A stretch of DNA of 64,000 bases, taken from UBA2357 sp046295975 (GTDB lineage: Bacteria > Pseudomonadota > Gammaproteobacteria > Burkholderiales > Rhodocyclaceae). Position numbers and translations under genes: made by a program. The DNA lies in assembly GCA_046295975.1 (NCBI GenBank), contig JBKBMG010000004.1, positions 62,001 through 126,000 of the forward strand, written 5' to 3'. Under the pieces are notes generated by a model. The model saw nothing but the letters and a program-made list of their open reading frames with translations, had not been told where the DNA came from and did no database searches. Shown piece by piece: positions 53,880 to 62,935 of this stretch (its first letter is position 1; the number at the start of each line of letters is the position of its first letter).

Positions 53880-54824
53880 TTGAGCTTTCTTGCCTTATTC
53901 GTCAGCCTTCCCACCAAGGCGTCGACCGGCCGCATGCGTGTCTGGCGCTCTGTCAAGGCGCTGGGTTGCGCGACGCTGCGCGATGGGGTCTACGTGCTAC
54001 CCGACTCGGTGGACAGTGCCGCGACGCTCAACGAAGTGGCAGCGCACGCGGTGGAAGCGGGGGGGAGCGGTGAGGTCTATCGACTCTCGGGGTGTGACGA
54101 ATTTCAGGAAGCCGCGCTACGCGCGCTGTTCGACCGGGGGGAGGAGTACGCCAGCATCGCCGAGGAGATCAAAGCGCTCGGGCGAAGTCTGGCATCGCTG
54201 GACGATGGCGCCGCCGCACGCAAGCTCCAGCCGCTCGTGCGTCGGTTCGAACAGGTCACAGGCATCGATTTTTTCCCCGGGGAGGCGCAGCGGCAGACCT
54301 TGAGCCTGCTGGATGACCTGCGCGACGCGATCACCCGCCGTATGTCGCCCGACGAGCCGACCGCCCGGCAGGCGGGTATTCCGCGATTGGACCGTGCCGA
54401 CTATCAGGGCCGGACCTGGGCCACGCGGGCACGCCCGTGGGTGGACCGACTTGCCTCCGCCTGGCTGATCCGGCGGTTCATCGACCGGAGCGCGCACATC
54501 GTCTGGCTGGCAAGTCCCGCCGACTGCCGCGACGGCTGGCTCGGCTTCGATTTCGACGGCGCGGTCTTCAGCCACGTCGACACCAAGGTCACCTTCGAGA
54601 CGCTACTGACGAGTTTCGCACTCGATTCGACTCCCGCGCTGGTCCGGGTGGGGGAACTGGTGCATTGCCTGGACGTAGGAGGGCTCCCGGTCGCGGAAGC
54701 GCCAGGCGTTGAATCACTGCTTGCGGGCTTGCGCGCATCCGAACCCGATGACGACGCGCTGCTCGCCCGCGCGTGCGAACTCTTCGACTGGCTGCTGAAG
54801 AGCTATGAGGAAATATCAGCGTGA
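53880..54824 (+). CDS. chrB: Chromate resistance regulator ChrB
   Basis: 314 residues. The N-terminal half (LFVSLPTKASTGRMRVWRSVKALG) is a winged-helix type region and the C-terminal half carries the ChrB signature (TWATRARPWVDRLASAWLIRRFID and GFDFDGAVFSHVDTKVTFETL). ChrB is a chromate-sensing regulator required for full resistance. The start is TTG 53880 with AAGGAG 7 bp upstream. It overlaps the chrA start by 4 bp. Confidence 0.92.
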   Translation: MSFLALFVSLPTKASTGRMRVWRSVKALGCATLRDGVYVLPDSVDSAATLNEVAAHAVEAGGSGEVYRLSGCDEFQEAALRALFDRGEEYASIAEEIKALGRSLASLDDGAAARKLQPLVRRFEQVTGIDFFPGEAQRQTLSLLDDLRDAITRRMSPDEPTARQAGIPRLDRADYQGRTWATRARPWVDRLASAWLIRRFIDRSAHIVWLASPADCRDGWLGFDFDGAVFSHVDTKVTFETLLTSFALDSTPALVRVGELVHCLDVGGLPVAEAPGVESLLAGLRASEPDDDALLARACELFDWLLKSYEEISA

Positions 54825-56164
54825 ACTCCCAGACCCGATCACAACTACGGCCCGCCCACCCCCCGTTCCGGGAGGCCTTCGCCTATTGGCTGAAACTTGG
54901 CTTCATCAGCTTCGGTGGTCCAGCCGGGCAGATCGCCATCATGCATCAGGAGTTGGTAGAGAAGCGCCGCTGGATTTCCGAGCATCGCTTCCTGCACGCG
55001 CTCAATTACTGCATGCTGCTGCCCGGCCCCGAAGCTCAGCAACTGGCCATCTATATCGGCTGGTTGCTGCACCGTACCTGGGGTGGCATCGTCGCCGGTG
55101 TCCTGTTCGTGCTGCCTTCGCTCTTCATCCTCGCGGCGCTCACCTACGTCTACCTGGCCTTTGGTGACGTCTCGTACGTGCGGGGGGTGTTCAACGGCAT
55201 CAAGCCGGCGGTAGTGGCCATCGTGGTGTTCGCCGCCTGGCGCATCGGCTCGCGTGTGTTGAAGAACAGCGCTTTGTGGGCGCTGGCGGTCCTGTCCTTC
55301 ATCGCGATCTTCGTCTTCAGGGTACCCTTTCCCTATATCGTTGTCGCAGCCGGCGTCCTGGGTTTCATCGGCGGCAGGGTGGCTCCCGACAAGTTCAAGG
55401 TCGGCGGTGGCCATGGCGCTTCGGACAAGGGCTACGGGCCAGCCGTCATCGACGACGACACGCCCCCCATGGCGCATACGCGCTTTCGCTGGCCCTACCT
55501 CATCACGCTCTTGGTGGCGGCGCTCGTAACCTGGGTCGCAGCCATGGCCTTGCTGGGGCAGCCGGTCTTGAAGGATATGGGCGCGTTCTTCACGAAGGCG
55601 GCACTCGTCACCTTCGGTGGCGCCTACGCGGTGCTGCCCTATGTCTATCAGGGCGGCGTGGAGCACTACCAGTGGCTGACCGGTACGCAGATGATCGACG
55701 GCCTGGCCTTGGGTGAGAGTACGCCGGGGCCGCTCATCATGGTCGTGTCTTTCGTTGGTTTCGTCGGCGCCTGGACCAAGGAGATCTTCGGGCCCGATGC
55801 CTTGCTGCTGGCCGGCTTCGCGGGCGCCTCCGTGGCCACTTTCTTCACCTTCCTGCCCAGCTTCGTCTTCATCCTGGCCGGCGCACCCCTGGTGGAGTCC
55901 ACCCACGGCGACCTGAAGTTCACCGCGCCACTCACCGGCATCACCGCCGCCGTGGTCGGGGTGATTGTGAACCTCGCGCTGTTCTTTGCTTATTACGTGC
56001 TTTGGCCCCAAGGCTTCGAAGGGCCCTTCGACACCGTTTCTGCACCGATCACCGTAGCCGCGGCCATCGCCCTGCTGCGCTTCAAGCGTGGCGTGATCGA
56101 AACATTACTCGGCTGCGCGGTTATTGGCTTTGCCGCACAGCTCTTGACGACAGGTGTGACATGA
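54821..56164 (+). CDS. chrA: Chromate efflux transporter ChrA (long, two-domain)
   Basis: 447 residues with two homologous CHR domains. The first has FREAFAYWLKLGFISFGGPAGQI and LPGPEAQQLAIYIGW; the second has FFTKAALVTFGGAYAVLPYV and GLALGESTPGPLIMVVSFVGF. It expels chromate from the cytoplasm using the proton-motive force. ATG at 54821 overlaps chrB, and its stop overlaps the rhodanese gene start. Confidence 0.96.
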   Translation: MNSQTRSQLRPAHPPFREAFAYWLKLGFISFGGPAGQIAIMHQELVEKRRWISEHRFLHALNYCMLLPGPEAQQLAIYIGWLLHRTWGGIVAGVLFVLPSLFILAALTYVYLAFGDVSYVRGVFNGIKPAVVAIVVFAAWRIGSRVLKNSALWALAVLSFIAIFVFRVPFPYIVVAAGVLGFIGGRVAPDKFKVGGGHGASDKGYGPAVIDDDTPPMAHTRFRWPYLITLLVAALVTWVAAMALLGQPVLKDMGAFFTKAALVTFGGAYAVLPYVYQGGVEHYQWLTGTQMIDGLALGESTPGPLIMVVSFVGFVGAWTKEIFGPDALLLAGFAGASVATFFTFLPSFVFILAGAPLVESTHGDLKFTAPLTGITAAVVGVIVNLALFFAYYVLWPQGFEGPFDTVSAPITVAAAIALLRFKRGVIETLLGCAVIGFAAQLLTTGVT

Positions 56165-56487
56165 GTGCGATTACCGCCCCAGAACTCGCCCTTTGGCAAC
56201 GCGGCGGCTTGGACTTTGCGCTGCTTGACGTGCGGCGCACCGAGAAGCGCCGCAGCGATGGCGACCATATTCCGGGAGACCGTTGGCTCGACCCCGCGAG
56301 CTGGCTCGACTGGAAGGACAGCATCGCAACCGACCGCCCCGCGGTCGTCTACTGCGCTCACGGCCACGAGATCAGTCAGGGTTTGACCGCCGCGCTGCGC
56401 GTAATTGGGGTGGACGCCCGCTACCTTGAAGGGGGCATCGCAGCCTGGCGCGGAGTCGGTGGTTCGGTCGAGGCGATCGGGTTATGA
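56161..56487 (+). CDS. Rhodanese-like sulfurtransferase domain protein of the chr operon
   Basis: 108 residues, one rhodanese domain. The active-site loop is CAHGHEISQG with the catalytic Cys; LLDVRR and LEGGIAAWRG are the family flanking motifs. It overlaps chrA by 4 bp (ATGA). Rhodaneses of the ChrE type occur in chromate operons; thiol or sulfur redox repair after chromate stress is the likely role. Confidence 0.88.
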   Translation: MSAITAPELALWQRGGLDFALLDVRRTEKRRSDGDHIPGDRWLDPASWLDWKDSIATDRPAVVYCAHGHEISQGLTAALRVIGVDARYLEGGIAAWRGVGGSVEAIGL

Positions 56488-56674
56488 AACAGGCACCAGA
56501 GCATGCCGGTATCGCCCATCCGCTCGTGGGCGCGTGGGCGTGCCTGTTCAGAAGCCGAACCTCCGCATGACGTAGAGCCCGCCCGCCAGCGCCGCGTTGC
56601 GCGGTTGGCTGGATCGCTGAGAAAACCATTGCCAAGGCGGCGATCGGTGACGCCGCCGCCTTCAGCCTTTGTGT

Positions 56675-57013
56675 TCAGGCTTTCTTGACGAATTCGGACT
56701 TGAGCTGCATCGATCCAAAGCCGTCGATCTTGCAGTCGATGTCGTGATCGCCCTCGATCAGGCGAATGTTCTTGACCTTGGTGCCAACTTTCACCACCGA
56801 TGACGAACCCTTGACCTTCAGATCCTTGATCACGGTGACCGAGTCCCCGTCCTGCAGCACGTTACCGTTGGCGTCCTTCCATACGCGCGCGGTCTCGGCG
56901 GATGCCTCGGACGTCGCGCTCCACTCGTGTGCGCATTCGGGGCAGACCAGAAGGCCGCCGTCTTCATAGGTGTAGGTGGAGTCGCATTTGGGGCAATTGG
57001 GCAAGGTACTCAT
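56675..57013 (-). CDS. phnA: PhnA/YjdM-type zinc-ribbon protein
   Basis: 112 residues. An N-terminal zinc ribbon (CPKCDSTYTYEDGGLLVCPEC) is followed by a small SH3-like barrel (VWKDANGNVLQDGDSVTVIKDL, VKVGTKVKNIRLIEGDHDIDCKIDGFG). It is annotated as alkylphosphonate utilisation protein PhnA for historical reasons; the real function is not certain. ATG 57013 is the start of the conserved ribbon; a longer frame upstream lacks conservation. No phn genes are nearby. Confidence 0.93.
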   Translation of the reverse strand: MSTLPNCPKCDSTYTYEDGGLLVCPECAHEWSATSEASAETARVWKDANGNVLQDGDSVTVIKDLKVKGSSSVVKVGTKVKNIRLIEGDHDIDCKIDGFGSMQLKSEFVKKA

Positions 57014-57244
57014 CGGGAATGTCGGTTCCTGTGGCGGTTGAACGAAGCACGGCTGCGTGCCAGCGAAGCTGTGCCGGTGTGCAAACCGGGTTTTGGCAAG
57101 GCACGCGGCGCACCGCGACCGGGACACATCAAGCGGATAAGCGAGGGCGCGAGCGCCGCCAATGACCCGATGTCTGGCGATCATCGGGACGCGCAGTGGA
57201 TTGATTCACAAAATGGGAGCGGCGCAGCTGCCGGGCGTACGCCA

Positions 57245-57427
57245 CTAGTCAGCACTGGAGCGCGAGGCTTCCAATTTCCAGTCTACCCCGTGGGCCTTCA
57301 GATACTCGCCAATCAGGCGGCGTACGACCTGCGAGGGGGTCACGTCGTCCTGTGCGCAGAGTTCTTCGAAGGCCTTCTTCTTCGCGGGATCGATCAGAAC
57401 CGTCAACCGGGCGGTTTTCTGTTCCAT
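57245..57427 (-). CDS. Small ribbon-helix-helix (CopG-like) protein
   Basis: 60 residues. ARLTVLIDPAKKKAFEELCAQDD, then TPSQVVRRLIGEYL, is the ribbon-helix-helix pattern of CopG/Arc-like DNA-binding proteins. No toxin partner gene is visible on either side. It may autoregulate or control a neighbour; target unknown. Confidence 0.75.
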   Translation of the reverse strand: MEQKTARLTVLIDPAKKKAFEELCAQDDVTPSQVVRRLIGEYLKAHGVDWKLEASRSSAD

Positions 57428-57888
57428 GTACGGTCTCGGTGCGGATTATCATTGAATGTGTCTCAAGTTTAAACACAATTGTAATGGGCACAAAGACCTC
57501 ACCCCGCTGGCTCGTCTGCGAACGAGGTCTGTACATCGCCTGTTCTGGCTACAAACACTTGCGCAGGTCGAGGCAGTGTTCATTTCGGTGAAGTTGCCGA
57601 TCGAATGTTTCTACGTCGCGCTGTAGCGGTGCCGGGTGCCACACCATCTCTTTCGTTATGCATGCCCAAGTCGCGAGCGATGCGGCTACACACGAGTTGA
57701 TCTGCGAATACCACGCTTGGTGTGCGATGTGCTCCGCTTCGTGTGCCAATCCCCGGCACGGCCGCGGCCAGGCCGGCGTTGAGTAGTGAATGGGGCTGGG
57801 ATAGAATCTCGCTCGCAACCGCAATGTAATGTTATTGCGATTGCAGTTGATTCCAATTATTTGATGTTTACACTGCTTCCCGAGCCCC
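57428..57888. other. Intergenic/promoter region of the ABC importer
   Basis: 461 bp without a convincing gene. It is more AT-rich near 57428-57490 and 57820-57880. GCAATGTAATGTTATTGC (57821-57838, 5-bp arms) could be an operator for a metal-type regulator. A minus-strand frame 57549-58034 overlaps the importer gene and has no motifs. Confidence 0.45.
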
Positions 57889-59496
57889 ATGACCGACCGT
57901 ATTCCCTTCGACAGACATCGGCGAGGCTTTGCCCGCGCACTTGCGGCAGGTGCCGCGCTATTGCCGCTCGGCCTGGCCGGCCCCATGTCGGCGTGGGCCG
58001 CCGGACCGGCACGTGGTCCGGAGGTGTTGCGCATCGTCGGTCCGTGGGAAATCGTGGGCCTGGATCCGTCGCGTGCCGGCTATCTTTTCTCGCGCATGGA
58101 GATCGTCGAAACCCTGTTCGAGGCCGATGACGACGGCGCCCCCCGGCCCGGGCTCGTCCGCGCATGGACAGTGAGCGAAGACGGCCGGAGCTGGACCCTG
58201 CAACTGCGCCCGGGCGCGCGCTTCCACGACGACACCGCGGTGACCGCCGATGCAGTGGTGCTGGCCCTGAACCACGCCCTGGCCAAGCCGGGTGTACTTG
58301 GTCTGGCGCCGGTCGAGCGCGTTGCCGCCGAAGACGGCGCGGTGGTCGTGCACTTGCGCGAGCCGTTCGCGCCGCTCGCGGCGGTGCTCGCTCACAGCAG
58401 TACGCAAATCCTGGCCCCGGCAAGCTACGCCGCGGACGGTACGGTGAGCCGCATCATCGGCAGTGGGCCTTACCGCATCACCGCGTTGCAGCCGCCGCAA
58501 CGTTTCGAGGTGGAGCGCTTTGCCGGCTGGGACGGCACGCCCCCCGCGATTGCGCGGGTCAGCTATCTGGCCGTGGGCCGCAGCGAGACGCGCGCACTGA
58601 TGGCCGAGAGCGGCGAGGCCGACCTGGTGTTCGGGCTGGACCCCGCGAGCTTTCAGCGGCTTGGCCGCAGTCGTTCGGTGTCGGTGGCGTCGGTACTGAT
58701 TCCGCGCACGATTTATCTCAAGCTCAACGCGGGTCACCCCTGGCTGGGCGACCCGCGGGCACGCGAGGCGATCAGTCTGGCGCTGTCGCGCAACGGCATT
58801 GCGCGTGCAGTGCTGCGCGATCCCGAACTTGCGGCCGGCCAGTTGCTCCCGCCCACGCTGGCCGCCTGGCACGACCCGGTACTGGGGTCGCTGGAGGCGG
58901 ACGTTTCGCGCGCACGCGCGCTGCTCGGGGAACTCGGCTGGCAGGCCGGTGCGGACGGCATGCTGCAACGTCCGGCGGAGGAGGGCGGGGCGCCGTTCGC
59001 GCTGCGTCTGCTGACCTTTCCCGACCGCCCCGAACTGCCGACGGTCGCGGCGGCGATACAAGACCAACTGCGCCAGATCGGCATTGCCGTCGCCGTGGCG
59101 GTAGGCAATTCCAGCGAGGTCCCTGCCGGACATCGCGACGGCACCCTGGAAATGGCGCTGGGTGCGCGCAACTACGCGCTGGTGCCCGATCCGCTGGTGA
59201 CCTTGCTGCAGGATTTCGGCCCCGAAGGAGGCGACTGGGGGGCGATGGGCTGGTCCCATCCGGAATTCACGGACACCCTGAACGCGCTGGCGCGCGTGAG
59301 CGGCGCCGGCGACGACGAGCGGGGTGCGGCGACGCTGCGCAGACGGCTGACGAGCATCCTGCAGCGCGAACTGCCGCTCATCCCGGTCGCCTGGTACCGT
59401 TTGTCGGTCGCGGTGTCGCCGCGCCTGTCGGCGGTGAGCGTGGATCCGCTCGAGCGCAGCTATCGCGTCGGACAAATGGGATGGGCCGCGCCATGA
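57889..59496 (+). CDS. ABC importer substrate-binding protein (NikA/OppA family)
   Basis: 535 residues, SBP_bac_5 family. The N-terminus RHRRGFARALAAGAALLPLGL has a twin-arginine-like pair before a hydrophobic stretch, with cleavage near AWAAG. EVLRIVGPWEIVGLDPSRAGYLFSRMEIVETLF and VSEDGRSWTLQLRPGARFHDDTAVTADAV match nickel/peptide/opine-type receptors. It heads a four-gene transport operon. Nickel, a metallophore or a peptide are all possible ligands; nothing in the sequence decides between them. Confidence 0.88.
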   Translation: MTDRIPFDRHRRGFARALAAGAALLPLGLAGPMSAWAAGPARGPEVLRIVGPWEIVGLDPSRAGYLFSRMEIVETLFEADDDGAPRPGLVRAWTVSEDGRSWTLQLRPGARFHDDTAVTADAVVLALNHALAKPGVLGLAPVERVAAEDGAVVVHLREPFAPLAAVLAHSSTQILAPASYAADGTVSRIIGSGPYRITALQPPQRFEVERFAGWDGTPPAIARVSYLAVGRSETRALMAESGEADLVFGLDPASFQRLGRSRSVSVASVLIPRTIYLKLNAGHPWLGDPRAREAISLALSRNGIARAVLRDPELAAGQLLPPTLAAWHDPVLGSLEADVSRARALLGELGWQAGADGMLQRPAEEGGAPFALRLLTFPDRPELPTVAAAIQDQLRQIGIAVAVAVGNSSEVPAGHRDGTLEMALGARNYALVPDPLVTLLQDFGPEGGDWGAMGWSHPEFTDTLNALARVSGAGDDERGAATLRRRLTSILQRELPLIPVAWYRLSVAVSPRLSAVSVDPLERSYRVGQMGWAAP

Positions 59497-59542
59497 GCGT
59501 CTGCCGTCCGAAAGCAAGGTGGCCGTTTCCGGAGCACGGGCA

Positions 59543-60541
59543 ATGAGCGCCGCGAAGATGTCCGAGTCGGTCGCATCGGCGACCCACCAAGGCCTGCATC
59601 CGCTTGTTGGGATGGCCGGCCGACGTGGACTTCAGGCGGTGTTGGTGGCCCTGCTGGTCGGTACGCTGAGTTTCTTCATGATGCGTATGCTGCCGGGCGA
59701 CCTGGCCTACCGGATAGCCGCCGGTCGCTATGGCTACGACTTGGTGAGCACGCTCGCGGCCGATGCGGTGCGGGCCGAACTGGGGCTGGATCTGCCGTGG
59801 TATCGGGCGCTCCTCACATGGCTGGGAGACCTGCTGCGCCTGGACCTGGGCGTGTCGCTGGTGACCGGTCAGCGCGTCGCACACGAGATCGCCCACCAAC
59901 TCGGCCATACCTTGGTGCTGGCCTTTACTGCCATGGGGTTTGCGCTGGTGCTTGGCCCGACCCTGGGGGTGCTGGCGGGGCTGCGCCCGGGGGGCGTGCT
60001 CGACCGGGTCACCCTTGTCGCCGCAGTGATTTTCAAGACGCTACCGCCGTTTCTGCTTGGTCTGCTACTGATCGTCGGGCTTTCCGTGCATCTGGGTTAC
60101 CTGCCCGCGGCAGGGCATGGCCATGCGACCAATCTGGTGCTGCCGGCGCTTACACTGGGGCTGGGACTGGCCGCCACCTCTTGCCGGGTGGCGCGCGATG
60201 CGATGCGTGGCGCGGCCGAATCGGCCTGGTTCGCCTTCGGTCGCACCAAGGGCTTGAACGATCGGCAGGTGGTGCTGCGCCACGGCTTGCGCAACGCGGC
60301 CGTGCCGGTGGTGGCCTACCTGGGCGTGCAACTGGTGTTCGTGATCGAAGGCGTGGTCATTCTCGAAACCCTGTTCGCTTGGCCGGGCATCGGACACGCG
60401 CTGGTGCATGCGATTTTCTGGCGCGACATCCCGATGATCCAAGGTACGGTGATCACGCTTGCGTTGTTGTTCGTGCTGCTCAACGCGTTGGTCGATCTCG
60501 CGTGTTTCGCACTCGATCCGCGTCGTCGCACGAGTGCGTGA
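59543..60541 (+). CDS. ABC importer permease (NikB/DppB type)
   Basis: 332 residues with about six helices. The early MLPGDLA segment and the EAA-like loop (AAESAWFAFGRTKGLNDRQVVLRHGLRNAAVP) are the DppB/NikB signatures. ATG 59543 has GGAG 8 bp upstream; a GTG at 59519 is less likely. It pairs with the next permease. Confidence 0.92.
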   Translation: MSAAKMSESVASATHQGLHPLVGMAGRRGLQAVLVALLVGTLSFFMMRMLPGDLAYRIAAGRYGYDLVSTLAADAVRAELGLDLPWYRALLTWLGDLLRLDLGVSLVTGQRVAHEIAHQLGHTLVLAFTAMGFALVLGPTLGVLAGLRPGGVLDRVTLVAAVIFKTLPPFLLGLLLIVGLSVHLGYLPAAGHGHATNLVLPALTLGLGLAATSCRVARDAMRGAAESAWFAFGRTKGLNDRQVVLRHGLRNAAVPVVAYLGVQLVFVIEGVVILETLFAWPGIGHALVHAIFWRDIPMIQGTVITLALLFVLLNALVDLACFALDPRRRTSA

Positions 60542-60601
60542 GATTCCCCGGATACCGTTCGCCGCTCTTCACCCTGTGCTCACACGCTCCCAAATTTCCC
60601 G

Positions 60602-61531
60602 ATGACGTCTTCCCATCCGTCTTCCGCCCGCTCGTCCGGTGTCGCGCTGTCGCTTGTTTCGCCCGCCGGGCGTGATCCCGCAACATCCGATCCGTCGTCA
60701 ACAGCGCGCGATGTGGTGCTCGACGTGGCAGCGGCGACTGCGCCACGTCGTTCGCGTCTGCGCCTCACGGGGGCGTTGCTGCTTGGCGCCGTCGTGCTGT
60801 TCGCCCTGCTCGGTCCTTGGTTGGTGGCGTACGATCCAGCCGCCCAGGACCTGGACCGCTTTCTCGAACCGCCTGGTGCGATACATCTGCTGGGTGCAGA
60901 CCATCTCGGCCGCAGCATGCTGGCGCGACTCGCCCACGCCGCTCAGTTGTCACTGGCATTGGCGGTGCTGAGCGTGTTGAGCGCGGCGCTCCCTGGCGTT
61001 GCCCTGGGCATGCTCGCCGCGTGGCGTGGAGGCTGGACCGAGCGCCTGTGCGGCGTGCTGACCGATTCGGTGCTCGCGTTGCCGGGCCTGCTGTTGGTGC
61101 TGCTGCTCGCGGCGTTTGCGCCTGGCGCGTTCTGGCCGCTCTACGTCGGTCTGTCACTGACCTTCTGGGTGGAGTACTTCCGGGTGGTGCGGGCGAGCAC
61201 CCGCAGCCTGTTGGCCAGCCCCCAGGTGGAAGCTTCGCGCTTGCTGGGCTTCGGTCCGCTCTACATCGTACGCCGCCACCTGTGGCCCGAGATCGCACCG
61301 CTGGTGGCGACGCTGATGAGCTTTGGTGCGGCGTCGGCGGTACTGGCCATGGCCGCGCTTGGCTTCGTCGGCGTGGGCATTCGTCCGCCCACGCCCGAGC
61401 TTGGGGTGATGATGACCGAGTTGCTGCCCTACTATCAGGAAGCGCCCTGGCTGATCGCGTCACCGGTGGTGTTACTGGCAGTCACCGTGCTTGGACTTGC
61501 GCTGGTGACGGGAACGGAGGCACGGCGATGA
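60602..61531 (+). CDS. ABC importer permease (NikC/DppC type)
   Basis: 309 residues with an unusually long hydrophilic N-terminus of about 50 residues before the first helix. HLLGADHLGRSMLARLAHAAQLSL is the conserved DppC motif, and the EAA loop is VEASRLLGFGPLYIVRRHLWPEIAP. No clear ribosome site precedes ATG 60602, so the true start may be internal. Its stop overlaps the ATPase start (ATGA). Confidence 0.9.
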   Translation: MTSSHPSSARSSGVALSLVSPAGRDPATSDPSSTARDVVLDVAAATAPRRSRLRLTGALLLGAVVLFALLGPWLVAYDPAAQDLDRFLEPPGAIHLLGADHLGRSMLARLAHAAQLSLALAVLSVLSAALPGVALGMLAAWRGGWTERLCGVLTDSVLALPGLLLVLLLAAFAPGAFWPLYVGLSLTFWVEYFRVVRASTRSLLASPQVEASRLLGFGPLYIVRRHLWPEIAPLVATLMSFGAASAVLAMAALGFVGVGIRPPTPELGVMMTELLPYYQEAPWLIASPVVLLAVTVLGLALVTGTEARR

Positions 61532-62922
61532 GCAGGGTGCTTTCGGCCGAGGGCTTGTGCGTGCGCGCCGGCACGACAGACTTGATCCATGACGTAAGCT
61601 TCGACCTGCGTGCGGGCGAACCGCTGACCCTGCTGGGCGAAAGCGGTGCGGGCAAATCCCTGTTGGTGCAGGCGGTCATGGGCAACCTGCCGCAAGGTCT
61701 GACGGCGAGCGGACAGGTGGCGGTGGGCGAGCATCGTAGCGACGCCGGCGACCCACGTGCACGCCGGCCGCTGTGGGGGCGCGCGCTGGGTTTGTTGCCG
61801 CAGGAACCCTGGCTGGCACTCGATCCCACCATGCGGGTGATCGATCAGATCGCCGAAAGTCATCGCTTCGTGCGCGGCTTGCCCGGTATGCGCGAGGCGA
61901 GGCTGCGCGCCACGAGCGATCTCGAATCCGTCGGGCTGGCGGACGCCGGGCGCAAGTATCCACACCATTTGTCGGGTGGCATGGCGCAGCGCGTGGCCTT
62001 TGCCGCGGTGTATGCAGCCGGGGCGCCGGTGTTGATCGTGGACGAACCCACCAAGGGACTGGACGCACGGCTGCGCGACGACATCATCGCCTTGCTGCGC
62101 CGCTTCCTTGAAGAAGGCGGGGCCTTGCTCACCATCACCCATGACGTTGCGGTGGCGCGCGCGCTGGGCGGCCGGGTGGCGGTCATGCAGGGCGGGGCAA
62201 TGGTGGAGGCCGGGGAGGCCCACGCCGTGCTGACATCGCCTGCCCATGCCTACACCCGCGCGCTGCTCGAGGCAGAACCGTCGCGCTGGCCGGACCGGCC
62301 GGCGGCCGATATCGGTGAAACATTGCTGGACGGCAGGGGACTGGGCAAACGCTTCGGCGAGCGCCGGTTGTTTTCCGGGCTGGATGTGACGGTCCGGGCG
62401 GGCGGGCGCATGGCGTTGCAGGGGGCGAGCGGCGCGGGCAAGACCACGCTGGGCAATCTGTTGCTCGGGTTGTTGTCGCCAGACGAAGGTCGCGTCACGC
62501 GCAAACCGGGGCTTGCGTCCATCCGTCTGCAGAAACTCTACCAGGACCCGGCAGCGGCCTTTGCGCCCCGCATCACGCTGCGCCAGTCGCTGCAGGACGT
62601 GCTGACCTTGCATCGCCTGCCGTGGTCGCGGCTCGAAAGCCTGCTTCAGGCGCTGCGCCTTTCACCCGCACTGCTGGCGCGTCTGCCGTCGGCCGTGTCG
62701 GGCGGTGAGCTGCAGCGCATCGCCTTGGCGCGGGTGCTGTTAATCGCGCCGGCGGTGATCTTTGCCGACGAGCCGACCTCGCGCCTGGACCCGATCACCC
62801 AGCGCCAGACAATGGACTTGCTGGTGGATAGTGCGGCGGAGCGGGGCAGCGCGCTGGTGCTGGTGACCCACGACCCCGATCTTGCCGCCAAGGTTGCCGA
62901 CACGACCGTCGCCGTTGGGTAA
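61528..62922 (+). CDS. Fused ABC importer ATPase (NikD-NikE in one chain)
   Basis: 464 residues with two complete nucleotide-binding domains. Domain 1: Walker A GESGAGKS, signature LSGGMAQR, Walker B VLIVDEPTKGLD. Domain 2: Walker A GASGAGKT, signature VSGGELQR, Walker B VIFADEPTSRLD. Usually two genes encode these ATPases. The short C-terminal regions lack the extra Fe-S or oligopeptide-type Cys cluster. It powers the importer encoded upstream. Confidence 0.93.
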   Translation: MSRVLSAEGLCVRAGTTDLIHDVSFDLRAGEPLTLLGESGAGKSLLVQAVMGNLPQGLTASGQVAVGEHRSDAGDPRARRPLWGRALGLLPQEPWLALDPTMRVIDQIAESHRFVRGLPGMREARLRATSDLESVGLADAGRKYPHHLSGGMAQRVAFAAVYAAGAPVLIVDEPTKGLDARLRDDIIALLRRFLEEGGALLTITHDVAVARALGGRVAVMQGGAMVEAGEAHAVLTSPAHAYTRALLEAEPSRWPDRPAADIGETLLDGRGLGKRFGERRLFSGLDVTVRAGGRMALQGASGAGKTTLGNLLLGLLSPDEGRVTRKPGLASIRLQKLYQDPAAAFAPRITLRQSLQDVLTLHRLPWSRLESLLQALRLSPALLARLPSAVSGGELQRIALARVLLIAPAVIFADEPTSRLDPITQRQTMDLLVDSAAERGSALVLVTHDPDLAAKVADTTVAVG

Positions 62923-62935
62923 ACCCGACCGCCTC

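Noticed and set aside
56549..56605. Minus-strand tail reading NAALAGGLYVMRRFGF before a stop, as if the end of a protein
   Set aside because: Only about 20 residues look protein-like, with no supporting start or upstream coding pattern; it may be a remnant but cannot be supported.
56675..57013. Phosphonate utilisation role for phnA
   Set aside because: No other phn genes are present, and the family name is historical.
57549..58034. 161-aa minus-strand open frame across the importer promoter
   Set aside because: It overlaps the start of the binding-protein gene and has no recognisable motif or ribosome site.
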